This document shows positions 50,178 to 58,672 of a stretch of DNA of 64,000 bases, piece by piece. Numbering within the stretch: position 1 is the stretch's first letter; every line of letters starts with the position of its first letter. The position numbers and the translations under genes are program-made. Under the pieces are notes generated by a model that ran no database searches, was not told the DNA's origin, and worked only from the letters and a program-made list of their open reading frames with translations. This DNA comes from DASQUK01 sp963717085 (GTDB lineage: Bacteria > Actinomycetota > Acidimicrobiia > Acidimicrobiales > VFJN01): positions 1 to 64,000 of the forward strand of contig CAVQVM010000001.1 in the NCBI GenBank assembly GCA_963717085.1, given 5' to 3'.

Positions 50178-50494
50178 TGGATCACTTGGAGCTGCGCCCC
50201 GGGTCCCGGCTGCACAGCGCCGTCGACGCCACCGAGGTGGTCGTGGTGAAGCCCCCCGCAGGACCCGTCGATCTGCGCTGCGGGGGCCATCCGATGCTGC
50301 CCCTGGGCTCCGACGGTGATGCCGGGGCGGCGCCGTCGCCCGATCACGCCGGTGGCACCCTGCTGGGCAAGCGCTACGTCGATGCCGACCAGACCCTGGA
50401 GGTGCTGTGCACCAAGCCCGGCGACGGATCGCTGTCTGTCGGCGACGAGCCCCTGCAGGTCAAGGAAGCCAAGCCCCTACCGGCGTCGGACTGA
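50177..50494 (+). CDS. Conserved small hypothetical protein of acyl-CoA dehydrogenase operons
   Basis: The 105-residue protein begins MDHLELRPGSRLHSAVDATEVVVVKPPAG, has DLRCGGHPMLPL, GKRYVDADQTLEVLCTKPG and the ending LQVKEAKPLPASD. I have an impression of similar proteins beside acyl-CoA enzymes in actinobacteria but cannot name a domain. The single Cys in CGGHP might bind a ligand. It is the last gene of the LLM-ACAD-ACAD unit, and its stop codon is supplied by the second copy of the palindromic element. Confidence 0.65.
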   Translation: MDHLELRPGSRLHSAVDATEVVVVKPPAGPVDLRCGGHPMLPLGSDGDAGAAPSPDHAGGTLLGKRYVDADQTLEVLCTKPGDGSLSVGDEPLQVKEAKPLPASD

Positions 50495-50569
50495 GGGTCG
50501 ATTCCGCGGATCGTGAAAGAGCATCGATGGGGCCGACGAGACGCCTACCACCCGGCGGAGTCGACCTCA
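50492..50569. repeat. Stop-codon-overlapping inverted-repeat element, copy 2
   Basis: The left arm TGAGGGTCGATTCCGC (50492-50507) is identical to copy 1 and continues GGATC; the right arm GCGGAGTCGACCTCA (50555-50569) differs from the perfect complement by one substitution and one deletion. It starts exactly at the stop codon of the small hypothetical gene. No T-run follows. The FadD gene begins 67 bases later. Confidence 0.75.
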
Positions 50570-50635
50570 CTGACGGCCTAGGGTCCCTAATGCCGGCGGT
50601 GGTGCCAATTCAGCCCTGACCAGGAGGTGATGCCC

Positions 50636-52276
50636 ATGCTCGCCATCGATTCCGGGCCCATGGACGTGCCCATCCTCGACGAGACAATCGGCACCAACCT
50701 TGCCCGGACGGTGGCCGTGCACGGGGCGAACGAGGCGCTCGTCTCGGCGCACCAGCAGATCCGCTGGACCTACGCCGAGCTGGCCGAGCGGGTCGAGAGC
50801 CTGGCGTGTGGGCTGCTCGGACTGGGCCTGGAGAAGGGCGACCGGCTCGGGCTGTGGAGTCCCAACCATGCCGAGTGGACGCTGCTCCAGTACGCCACGG
50901 CCGAGATCGGCGTGATCCTCGTGAACGTCAACCCGGCCTACCGGTCCTACGAGCTGGCCTACGTACTCGACCAGTCCGGCTGCCGGGTTCTCGTCGCGGC
51001 TCCCGGGTTCAAGACCAGCGACTACCGGGCGATGGTGGACGAGGTGCGCGCCGCGCGGGCCGCTCTCGAGCGGGCGATCTTCCTGTGGTCGCCCGATTGG
51101 GAGAACCTCGTCGTCAACGCCGCCGGCGTCACGACCAGCGCGCTCGACGAGCGGCGGGCCGGGCTGGGCGCCGACGACCCGATCAACATCCAGTACACGT
51201 CCGGGACGACCGGCTTCCCCAAGGGCGCCACCCTCACCCACCGCAACATCCTCAACAACGGCTACTTCGTAGCCGAGCTGCAGCAGTTCACGGCGGACGA
51301 CCGCCTCTGCATCCCCGTGCCCTTCTACCACTGCTTCGGCATGGTCATGGGCAACCTCGGCTGCACCACCCACGGCGCCACGATGGTGATCCCCGCCGAT
51401 GCCTTCGAGCCGGGGGCGGTCCTGGCGGCGGTTGAGGCCGAGCGCTGCACCGCCCTCTACGGCGTTCCGACGATGTTCGTCGCCGAGCTCGGCCACCCGG
51501 ACTTCGACGCCTTCGACCTCACGTCGCTGCGCACGGGGGTGATGGCCGGCTCGCCGTGCCCGGTCGAGGTCATGAAGGCGTGCATCGACCGCATGCACAT
51601 GGGCGAGGTGACCATCTGCTACGGCATGACCGAGACCTCGCCGGTGTCCACCCAGACTCTCCCGGACGACTCGCTGCACCACCGCACGGCGACTGTCGGA
51701 CGGGTCCATCCCCACGTCGAGGTGCGGGTCGTCGCCGTCGACGAACCCGACGCGACGGTCGAGCGGGGCGAGACCGGGGAGCTGTGCACGCGGGGCTACT
51801 CGGTGATGACGGGCTACTGGAACGACGCTGAGCGCACGGCCGAGGCCATCGACGGTGACGGCTGGATGCACACGGGCGACCTGGCGGTGATGGACGAGGA
51901 CGGCTACATCAACATCGTCGGCCGGTCCAAGGACATGGTGATCCGCGGCGGCGAGAACATCTACCCCCGCGAGATCGAGGAGTTCCTCTACACCCACCCG
52001 GCGGTGCTCGATGTCCAAGTGGTCGGCGTGCCCGACGCGAAGTACGGCGAGCAGCTCCTCGCCGCTGTCCGCCTGCAGCCGGGCGCCTCCGTGACCGAGG
52101 ACGAGATCCGGGAGTTCTGCCGGGACACGATCGCCCACTACAAGGTGCCTGCGTACGTGCGGTTCGTCGACGAGTTCCCGATGACGGTCACCGGCAAGGT
52201 CCAGAAGTACAAGCTGCGCGAGCAGGCGATCGAGGACCTCGGGCTCCAGTCGGCTGCCGCTATCGACACGGCCTAG
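50636..52276 (+). CDS. Fatty-acyl-CoA synthetase (FadD-like, AMP-binding)
   Basis: The 546-residue enzyme has the full adenylation set: IQYTSGTTGFPKGATLTHRN (about 180-200), CYGMTETSP, GWMHTGDLAVMDEDGYINIVGR, RGGENIYPREIEE and the catalytic lysine in VTGKVQKYKLRE. It activates a fatty or similar acid with ATP and CoA. A perfect AGGAGG at 50622-50627 gives best spacing to ATG 50636; GTG 50627 and ATG 50630 are too close. The palindromic element separates it from the acyl-CoA dehydrogenase unit. Confidence 0.9.
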   Translation: MLAIDSGPMDVPILDETIGTNLARTVAVHGANEALVSAHQQIRWTYAELAERVESLACGLLGLGLEKGDRLGLWSPNHAEWTLLQYATAEIGVILVNVNPAYRSYELAYVLDQSGCRVLVAAPGFKTSDYRAMVDEVRAARAALERAIFLWSPDWENLVVNAAGVTTSALDERRAGLGADDPINIQYTSGTTGFPKGATLTHRNILNNGYFVAELQQFTADDRLCIPVPFYHCFGMVMGNLGCTTHGATMVIPADAFEPGAVLAAVEAERCTALYGVPTMFVAELGHPDFDAFDLTSLRTGVMAGSPCPVEVMKACIDRMHMGEVTICYGMTETSPVSTQTLPDDSLHHRTATVGRVHPHVEVRVVAVDEPDATVERGETGELCTRGYSVMTGYWNDAERTAEAIDGDGWMHTGDLAVMDEDGYINIVGRSKDMVIRGGENIYPREIEEFLYTHPAVLDVQVVGVPDAKYGEQLLAAVRLQPGASVTEDEIREFCRDTIAHYKVPAYVRFVDEFPMTVTGKVQKYKLREQAIEDLGLQSAAAIDTA

Positions 52277-52327
52277 ACCGCGTTGGACATCTCCGCTGAC
52301 CCCGTCGCCGTTGCGTGGCGGGCCGGA

Positions 52328-53128
52328 TCAGCTCATCGGTGTCCAGCCACCGCCCTGCAGGTGGTTGCCGGCGTCGACGTCGATCACGACCCCGGTGATC
52401 GACGCCGCCTCGTCGGAAAGCAGGAAGACGCAGGCGTTGGCGATGTCGTCGGCGGTCGTGAGGCGCCCCAGCACGAGGTTGCGGGCGGCGGCGGCGCCGT
52501 CGTCGGCCTCCCACATCGATCGGGTTCCCGAGGTCTTGGTCAGCCCGGGCGCCACTGCGTTCACCCGCACCCCCAACGGACCGAGGTCACGGGCGAGGGT
52601 GCGGGTCACGGCGTTGAGCGCCGCCTTGGCGGCGGCGTAGGCGATCATCGACGGGGTCGTCTTGTTGACGGTGCCACTCGACACGTTGACGACCGCGCCG
52701 CCCTCGTCCGCCAGCCCGCCGCGCAACGCCTCCTGGACCAGCGCGATGGTGCCCCACGTGTTCAGCTCGACCGTCTTCAGGTACGCGGCCCGGTCGATCT
52801 CCCGGGGCGATCCCTGGAACCGCGTCCCGCCCACCGTGTTCACGACGGCGTCGAGGCGCCCGTAGCGGTCGACGGCGGCGTCGACCAACCGGGCGGGCGT
52901 GGCGTCGTCCTGCAGCGACCCGGCGACGGCGGCGACCTCGAAGCCGGCGTCGCGCAGCTCGCGCTCCGCGGTGCGGAGCGGCTCGTCGGAACGGCCGTTG
53001 ATGATCACCGACGCGCCCTCGCGCACCAGGCGCGTGGCGGTGGATCGGCCGATGCTGGGGTCGCGCGACGAGCCGGTGACGATGGCCACCCTGCCCCCGA
53101 AGCGGCCACCCGCAGCGTCCGTGTCCAT
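52328..53128 (-). CDS. Short-chain dehydrogenase/reductase (SDR)
   Basis: The 266-residue protein has a variant cofactor motif VAIVTGSSRDPSIGRSTATRL, VVNTVGGTRFQG in the NAG position, and the catalytic NVSSGTVNKTTPSMIAYAAAKAAL (Ser, Tyr, Lys), with a C-terminal FLLSDEAASITGVVIDVDAG typical of classical SDRs. It should oxidise or reduce a hydroxyl/ketone with NAD(P). ATG 53128 starts near the domain. It is convergent with the FadD gene and divergent from the next hypothetical gene across about 44 bases. Confidence 0.88.
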   Translation of the reverse strand: MDTDAAGGRFGGRVAIVTGSSRDPSIGRSTATRLVREGASVIINGRSDEPLRTAERELRDAGFEVAAVAGSLQDDATPARLVDAAVDRYGRLDAVVNTVGGTRFQGSPREIDRAAYLKTVELNTWGTIALVQEALRGGLADEGGAVVNVSSGTVNKTTPSMIAYAAAKAALNAVTRTLARDLGPLGVRVNAVAPGLTKTSGTRSMWEADDGAAAARNLVLGRLTTADDIANACVFLLSDEAASITGVVIDVDAGNHLQGGGWTPMS

Positions 53129-53172
53129 CCGCCGAACGATACAAACAGTCGAACCGATGACGAGGAGTGCCC

Positions 53173-53988
53173 GTGGACGACTATCCGGTCAAGGTCGGCA
53201 GCATGCTGTTCACGATGGTGGACCCCCATCGTGGTCACGAGCTGGCGTACAACCGCTGGTACGAGCGGGACCACTTCTACGCCGGCTGCATGATCGGTCC
53301 CTGGTTGTTCGCCGGCGGCCGCTGGGTCGCGACGCGGGCGCTGAAGGACCTGCGATTCCCCGCCGACAGTCCGTTCGCCGACCCCGTCGACGCCGGCTCG
53401 TACCTGTCCATCTACTGGGTCCACGAGGGGCACGAGGGCGAGCACTTCGCATGGGCGACCAAGCAGGTGCGGTGGCTGTACGGCAACGGGCGGGGCTTCG
53501 ACGAGCGGACGCACGCCCACACGGCGCTGTACTCCCTGGTCGCCCGCCACGACCGCAACGCCGACGGCGTGCCGCTCGAGCTCGCGCTCGACCACGGCTA
53601 CGACGGGCTGGGCGTCGTGGCGGTCGAGCCCTCCGCCGGGGTGACCCGGGACGAGCTGGTGGCCCGCCTGTCGGCGGACGCGATCCCGGCGCTGTTCGAG
53701 GGCGACGGGGACGGCGGCGTGGCCCTGGGTTCGACCTGGCGGGTCATGCCGATGGGCGGCCAGTCGGAGGGCGCCCCGCCGGCGCCCATGGCGCTCGGCA
53801 CCGACGGGGGCAGCCCCGAACGCGTGGTGCAGCTGCTCTTCCTGGAGGGCGACCCGGCGTCGTCCTGGGAGCGGATCCGTGCCTATGCCGATCGCGTCGA
53901 CGGCGGCGGAGCCGGGCGGGTGACGTTCGCGGCCCCGTTCCTGGCCACGGTGGTCGGCACCGACACATACACCGACCAGCTCTGGTGA
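53173..53988 (+). CDS. Conserved hypothetical protein
   Basis: The protein of about 271 residues contains MLFTMVDPHRGHELAYNRWYERDHFY near the N-terminus, a pattern reminiscent of EthD/ABM dimeric alpha-beta barrel proteins, and a second similar half (SPERVVQLLFLEGDP). No catalytic residues are certain. GTG 53173 is preferred because GAGGAG lies at 53162-53167; GTG 53167 is two codons upstream but overlaps that site. It is convergent with the CoxL-type gene with an 18-base gap. Confidence 0.6.
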   Translation: MDDYPVKVGSMLFTMVDPHRGHELAYNRWYERDHFYAGCMIGPWLFAGGRWVATRALKDLRFPADSPFADPVDAGSYLSIYWVHEGHEGEHFAWATKQVRWLYGNGRGFDERTHAHTALYSLVARHDRNADGVPLELALDHGYDGLGVVAVEPSAGVTRDELVARLSADAIPALFEGDGDGGVALGSTWRVMPMGGQSEGAPPAPMALGTDGGSPERVVQLLFLEGDPASSWERIRAYADRVDGGGAGRVTFAAPFLATVVGTDTYTDQLW

Positions 53989-54006
53989 GGCCGGGCGGCG
54001 CGGACC

Positions 54007-56286
54007 CTAGGCCCTCGGGTGCGCGCTGTTGATCGCCCGCCAGATCCGCTCGGGCGTGAGCGGGAGGTCGATGTGGCGCACACCGAGGTGGGCCAGGGCG
54101 TCGATCACCGCGTTCTGCACGGCCGCCGGCGCCCCCACCGTGCCCGACTCGGCGATGCCCTTGGCGCCTAGGGGGTTGTTGGGGGAGGCGGTCTCGACCA
54201 GCCGGCATTCGAACGACGGCAGCTCGACGGCCGAGGGAAACGCGTAGTCGGCGAAGTTCGTCGTCAGCGGGTTGCCGTCGGCGTCGTAGGTGAACTCCTC
54301 GAACAGCGCCTGGCCGACGCCCTGCCCGAGACCGCCGTGGACCTGCCCCAGCGCCAGCAGTGGGTTGATGATCGTGCCGGCGTCGTCGACGGTCACCAGC
54401 CGGCCCAGCTCCACGGCGCCGGTCTCGCGGTCGACCTCGACCACGGCCGCGTACGCGCCGAAGGGCACGGTCGGCCCGTCGCCGTCGAAGTCGGCCTCGC
54501 ACTGCAGCGCCCGGACCTGGCCGCAATGGGCGGCGAGCTCGGTCCAGTCCACGGTGCGGGCCGCGGGTGCTCCCGCAACGTGGAACCGGCCGGTATCGGT
54601 GTCGAGGACCACGTCGGCGGCCGTTGCCTCCAGCATCTCCGACGCCGACAGCCGGGCCTCGTCGACGAGGGCGGCGGTGGCCTCGGCCACGGCCGCGCCC
54701 GCCTTCTGGGCCGACCGTGAGCCTCCGGTGAGACCGCCTCGGGGCACGACGTCGGTGTCGCCGTGCACCACCTCGATGCGATCGAGCGGCACCCCCGTTC
54801 GATCGGCGACGAGCATCGCCCATGCCGTGTGGTGGCCCTGACCGAACGGCGTCGACCCGGTGACGACCCGCATCGTGCCGTCGGGCCGCAGCTCGACAGC
54901 GCCGTACTCCGTTCCGGGCACGCCGGCGGTCCGATCCACGAAGGTCGCCACGCCGACACCGAGCAGGCGGCCCTCGTCGCCCGCCGCCCGCCGGCGGGCC
55001 TGCTCCGCACGCAGGCCGTCGTAGCCGACCGCCGCCAGGGTGAGGTCCAACGCCGCGTGGTAGTCACCGCTGTCGTGGCGCATGCCGGTCTGGCTGTCGT
55101 AGGGGAAGTCGCCGGCTCCCACCAGGTTGTGGCGCCGGACCTCGACGGGATCGCGGCCGAGCTCGGCGGCGAACAGGTCGACCGCCCGTTCGATGAGCGT
55201 CGCAGCCTCGGGCCGTCCCGCGCCGCGGTAGGCGACGATGGGCGTCGTGTTGGTCACGAACGCCCGGGTCGACCACTGCACCTCGGGGATGCGGTAGGCG
55301 CCCGCGCACATCACCGCCGAGTTGGCGACGAGCAGCGGTCCCACCATCGGGTACGAGCCGGCGTCGCCGTCGATGCGGACACGCAGGGCGCGGATCGTGC
55401 CGTCGTGGTCGCCGCCGATCTCGACCTGCTGGCGCTGCGCGCGGGAGTGGCCCAGGCCGACCATGTCGGTCGAGCGAGGCGGCACCCAGCGCACCGGCCG
55501 GCCCGAACGGCGGGCGAGCCAGGGGAGCAGGATCTCCTCGGGATGCGGGCGGGCCTTGGCGCCGAAGCTGCCACCGGTGTCCGGGGCGATGACGCGAATC
55601 TCGTCGGGCGACAGCCCGTACACCTGCGCCATCACCGACCGCACCGGGTGCGCGCCCTGGCACGACGACCAGTGGACCAGCCGCCCGTCCTCGCCCCACA
55701 GCGATGCCCCCGCCCGGCCTTCGAGCGGGCAGGGGGCCAGGCGCTGATTGACCAGCGCGGCGGACACGACGACGTCGCAGCGAGCCAGCGTGTCGCCGAC
55801 CGTGTCCGAGCCGCCGGCCCGGGTCGTCACCACATTGGTGCCGGCCTCCGGGAACAGCAGCACCTCGCCACGCTCTGCGGCGTCGAGGCTGACGACGGCC
55901 GGGAGGGGGTCGTAGTCGATCTCGACCAGCTCGGCCGCGTCCTCGCCCTGCGCGTCGGTCTCGGTCACGATGGCCACCACCGCCTCGCCCACGAACCGCA
56001 CGCGTCCGTCGGCCAGCAGCGGGCGGGCCATGGCGGACGGATAGGCGGGGCTGACCTGCGGCTGCGGGCCGATGTCGAGGTCGGCCGCGCTCACGACGTC
56101 GACCACCCCCGGGGCTGATCGGGCGGCGCGGAGGTCGATCGACCGCATGACGGCGTGCGCCACCGGGGAGGTCACGTACGTGACGCTCAGGCATCCGGGC
56201 AGGTCGAGATCGCCGATGAACCGGGCATCCCCCGTGAGCAGGCGATGGTCCTCGCGCCGAGCCACGGGCGTTCCCACGAGCGGCAT
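54007..56286 (-). CDS. Molybdopterin-binding large subunit of the xanthine dehydrogenase/CoxL family (form II-like)
   Basis: The 759-residue protein has the aldehyde-oxidase N-terminal domain (VGTPVARREDHRLLTGDARF), GGSFGAK for cofactor contact, AYRGAGRPEA at about 350, and the catalytic glutamate near the end in GAKGIAESGTVGAPAA. AYRGAGR is the signature of form II CoxL, whereas true CO dehydrogenase (form I) has AYRCSFR, so the substrate is probably another aldehyde or heterocycle. No FAD or 2Fe-2S subunit gene is nearby, although such enzymes need them. ATG 56286 starts at the domain. Confidence 0.88.
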   Translation of the reverse strand: MPLVGTPVARREDHRLLTGDARFIGDLDLPGCLSVTYVTSPVAHAVMRSIDLRAARSAPGVVDVVSAADLDIGPQPQVSPAYPSAMARPLLADGRVRFVGEAVVAIVTETDAQGEDAAELVEIDYDPLPAVVSLDAAERGEVLLFPEAGTNVVTTRAGGSDTVGDTLARCDVVVSAALVNQRLAPCPLEGRAGASLWGEDGRLVHWSSCQGAHPVRSVMAQVYGLSPDEIRVIAPDTGGSFGAKARPHPEEILLPWLARRSGRPVRWVPPRSTDMVGLGHSRAQRQQVEIGGDHDGTIRALRVRIDGDAGSYPMVGPLLVANSAVMCAGAYRIPEVQWSTRAFVTNTTPIVAYRGAGRPEAATLIERAVDLFAAELGRDPVEVRRHNLVGAGDFPYDSQTGMRHDSGDYHAALDLTLAAVGYDGLRAEQARRRAAGDEGRLLGVGVATFVDRTAGVPGTEYGAVELRPDGTMRVVTGSTPFGQGHHTAWAMLVADRTGVPLDRIEVVHGDTDVVPRGGLTGGSRSAQKAGAAVAEATAALVDEARLSASEMLEATAADVVLDTDTGRFHVAGAPAARTVDWTELAAHCGQVRALQCEADFDGDGPTVPFGAYAAVVEVDRETGAVELGRLVTVDDAGTIINPLLALGQVHGGLGQGVGQALFEEFTYDADGNPLTTNFADYAFPSAVELPSFECRLVETASPNNPLGAKGIAESGTVGAPAAVQNAVIDALAHLGVRHIDLPLTPERIWRAINSAHPRA

Positions 56287-56339
56287 CGGGCCGACGCTAC
56301 CGGCGTCGACCAGGGAACGGCGCAGTAGCATCCGCCGAC

Positions 56340-56355
56340 GACCAACCGGTTGGTC
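56340..56355. promoter_or_regulatory. Perfect 16-bp palindromic operator in a divergent promoter
   Basis: GACCAACCGGTTGGTC is fully self-complementary and sits between the CoxL-type gene (start 56286, minus) and the hotdog-like gene (start 56370, plus), 14 bases before the latter. It is a strong candidate repressor site able to control both directions. Confidence 0.6.
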
Positions 56356-56369
56356 AGGGAAGGCTGTCG

Positions 56370-57212
56370 ATGCCCGACGACATTCGCGACGCTCCGGTCG
56401 GCGAGTACTGGGACCGCTTCGAACGGCGCTGGACCGGGCTGCTCAGCTACCGCTACCTGGGCAGGACCAGCGCCGCGCTGGACCGGGGCGGGGGCGAGAC
56501 GATGCGGCTGCGCCACGACATGCGCAACCCGTCCGGTGGGGTCATGGCGGCGCCGCTCTGCATCGCCTCGCCGGAATCGGGGGGCATGGCCGACGATGCG
56601 TACGTGCCGAATCCCGTCATCGCCTCGCTGCACATCCTCGACGATGCCCGTGACGTCGGGGAGATCGAGGTGCGCCGCGAGGTGATCCGGATCGGTCGCC
56701 GGATGGGATTCAGCCGCTCGCAGATCGTCGACGCCGCCAATCCCGAGCGGGTGATCGCCCTGTCCGAGGGGATGGGGGTGAGCCTCGGCGAGCCGCCCCC
56801 CGGATTCGAGCCGGTCGACAATCCTCCGATCGCCATGGAGGACTCTGCGGACCTGCCGCCGCTCCACGTCGTGTTCGGCGCCCGCCGCCGCCCCGACGGC
56901 GCCTGGGAGCTCCCGGAGCTCGACGACGAGCTGTCCTCGCCCGACGCCGCACTGCACCTCGGTCCGATCCACGTCGTGCTCGAAGCCGCTGCCATGGAGC
57001 TCTCGGCCCGGGAGGCAGCCACCGACGCGCTCCAGATCGAGGACTGGCACGTCATGTTCGTGGCGCGCGGCAAGGTCGGTCCGTTCCGCGTCGCCGGCGA
57101 AGCGATCTGCGGCCAGCAAGGGCGCGTCGCCTGTCGCCTGTCGCTGCACGACGTGGGCAACGGCGATCGCGTGGTCACGACCGCATCGGCGGCGTTCCGG
57201 CCTGCGTCCTGA
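56370..57212 (+). CDS. Putative hotdog-fold (acyl-CoA thioesterase-like) protein
   Basis: The 280-residue protein has MRNPSGGVMAAPLCIASPESGG near residues 50-72, similar to the substrate-binding turn of hotdog thioesterases, and a second half that could be another hotdog repeat (LGPIHVVLEAAAMELSAREAA). The assignment is tentative; no catalytic Asp/Glu is certain. The start ATG 56370 follows GGGAAGG. It shares its divergent promoter, with the 16-bp palindrome, with the CoxL-type gene, which suggests a joint pathway. Confidence 0.5.
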   Translation: MPDDIRDAPVGEYWDRFERRWTGLLSYRYLGRTSAALDRGGGETMRLRHDMRNPSGGVMAAPLCIASPESGGMADDAYVPNPVIASLHILDDARDVGEIEVRREVIRIGRRMGFSRSQIVDAANPERVIALSEGMGVSLGEPPPGFEPVDNPPIAMEDSADLPPLHVVFGARRRPDGAWELPELDDELSSPDAALHLGPIHVVLEAAAMELSAREAATDALQIEDWHVMFVARGKVGPFRVAGEAICGQQGRVACRLSLHDVGNGDRVVTTASAAFRPAS

Positions 57213-57386
57213 CCCACCACATCGTTCCGCAGCGACGGGGTGCCGTAGTGGGCGCTCGGGGGAGTTCCGTGGATGTATCGCCGTGTCAGATTCGTCGCTG
57301 GCGAGGACGCAGGAGGAAGGCGCAGCCGTAGCTGCGGCGACGACGGGGACGATGTCCAGCGGCGGATCTGGCGGGCGAGACGCCAC

Positions 57387-57414
57387 GATGACTTCCGCGA
57401 GGGCCCACTAGGTT
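57387..57414 (+). promoter_or_regulatory. Possible leaderless promoter of the fumarylacetoacetase-family gene
   Basis: TAGGTT at 57409-57414 lies six bases before ATG 57421 and is preceded after 16 bases by GATGAC (57387-57392). No ribosome site is present, which fits a leaderless start. The rest of the 57213-57420 gap holds only short hairpins such as GCAGC-cgta-GCTGC. Confidence 0.35.
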
Positions 57415-57420
57415 GACACC

Positions 57421-58263
57421 ATGCGCTTCGGCAACGTCGGTGGGCGGATGCAACTGGTCGTCGGTGACGGGCTGGTCGACGTGGAGGAGGCATCCGCTGG
57501 GCGCTTACCCGCCGGCCCGGTGGCGGCGCTCGACGACTGGGACGCACTCGTCGAATGGGCGCGGCCCGTGGACGGGGCCTCGGCGGCGTCGGCCCCGCTG
57601 GCAGGCGCGGCCCTACAGGCCCCCGTGCCGCGGCCGCGCCAGGTGTTCGGCGTGGGACTGAACTACCGCCTGCACGTGGCCGAGGGCGGCCGCAACGTGC
57701 CCGAGGAGCCGGCCGTGTTCACCAAGTTCCCCAGCTGCATCAACGGGCCGACCAGTGAGATCCCGGTCGGCAGCGAGACCGTCGACTGGGAGGTCGAGCT
57801 GGTGGTCGCCTTGGGCCGGACCGCCCACCGGGTCGGCGTCGACCGTGCCTGGGACCACGTCGCCGGGCTCATGGTCGGCCAGGACATCTCCGACCGCGCG
57901 GTCCAGATGCGGCCCCCGGCGCAATGGTCGCTCGCCAAGTCGTTCACGGGCTTCGGGCCCACGGGCCCGTTCCTGGTGACCGCGGACGACGTCCCCGACC
58001 GGGACGACCTCGAGCTGGGCTGCTCCGTCAACGGCGAGGAGGTCCAGAAGGCCCGGACGTCCGACCTGATCTTCCCGGTGCCGGAGCTCGTCAGCCGCCT
58101 GTCCCACATCGTCACGCTGTGGCCCGGGGACCTGATCTTCACCGGCACCCCGTCGGGTGTCGGCTACGCCCGAACGCCGCCGCGGTTCCTCCACGTCGGC
58201 GACGTGCTGACGAGCTACATCGAGGGCATCGGCGAGCTGCGCAACCCCTGCATCGAGCCCTGA
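57421..58263 (+). CDS. Fumarylacetoacetate hydrolase family protein
   Basis: The 280-residue protein is a FAH-fold enzyme: PRPRQVFGVGLNYRLHVAEGG, PAVFTKFPSCINGPTSEI, the metal-binding acidic pair in VDWEVELVVALG, GLMVGQDISDRAVQ and LIFTGTPSGVGYAR. It should hydrolyse or decarboxylate a 2-hydroxy/oxo-alkenoate type product of ring cleavage. It begins at ATG 57421, probably leaderless. It runs with the truncated phosphotriesterase and LLM genes downstream. Confidence 0.9.
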   Translation: MRFGNVGGRMQLVVGDGLVDVEEASAGRLPAGPVAALDDWDALVEWARPVDGASAASAPLAGAALQAPVPRPRQVFGVGLNYRLHVAEGGRNVPEEPAVFTKFPSCINGPTSEIPVGSETVDWEVELVVALGRTAHRVGVDRAWDHVAGLMVGQDISDRAVQMRPPAQWSLAKSFTGFGPTGPFLVTADDVPDRDDLELGCSVNGEEVQKARTSDLIFPVPELVSRLSHIVTLWPGDLIFTGTPSGVGYARTPPRFLHVGDVLTSYIEGIGELRNPCIEP

Positions 58264-58291
58264 CCGGGGTCGGACCCAGGAGGGAGGGCAG

Positions 58292-58663
58292 ATGGCGCTG
58301 GTCGAGACGGTACGGGGGCCGGTGGAGACGAGCCGGCTGGGTCCCACCCTCATGCACGAGCACGTGTTCATCCTCGACAGCGAGGTCAACCACAACTACC
58401 CGGAGCGCAGCTGGGAGGGGCCCAAGCAGGCCCGGATCACCGAGGCGGCGGAGACGCTTCGCGGCATCGTCGCCCGGGGCATCGACACGATCGTCGACCT
58501 GACCGTGCTCGGGCTCGGGCGTTCGATCCCCAACCTCCAGGCCGTGAACGCGGAGGTCGACATCAACATCGTGGTGGCGACGGGCGTCTACACGTACCGC
58601 CTGCTGCCCGACTTCATCCACAACCGGCGGCCGAGCCCGGCGCCCGATGCCGACGGCGTCTGA
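58292..58663 (+). pseudogene. Phosphotriesterase-family protein, C-terminally truncated
   Basis: The frame has GGAGGGAGG ahead of ATG 58292 and encodes a normal family N-terminus: VRGPVETSRLGPTLMHEHVF (first metal pair H-x-H) and RGIDTIVDLTVLGLGRSI, then VVATGVYTYRLLP. It ends at residue 123 after PSPAPDADGV, whereas phosphotriesterase-like lactonases are about 320-350 residues with further metal ligands. The LLM gene begins nine bases after the stop, so a deletion of the C-terminal two thirds is the simplest reading. Confidence 0.8.
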
Positions 58664-58672
58664 GGCTGGGGC

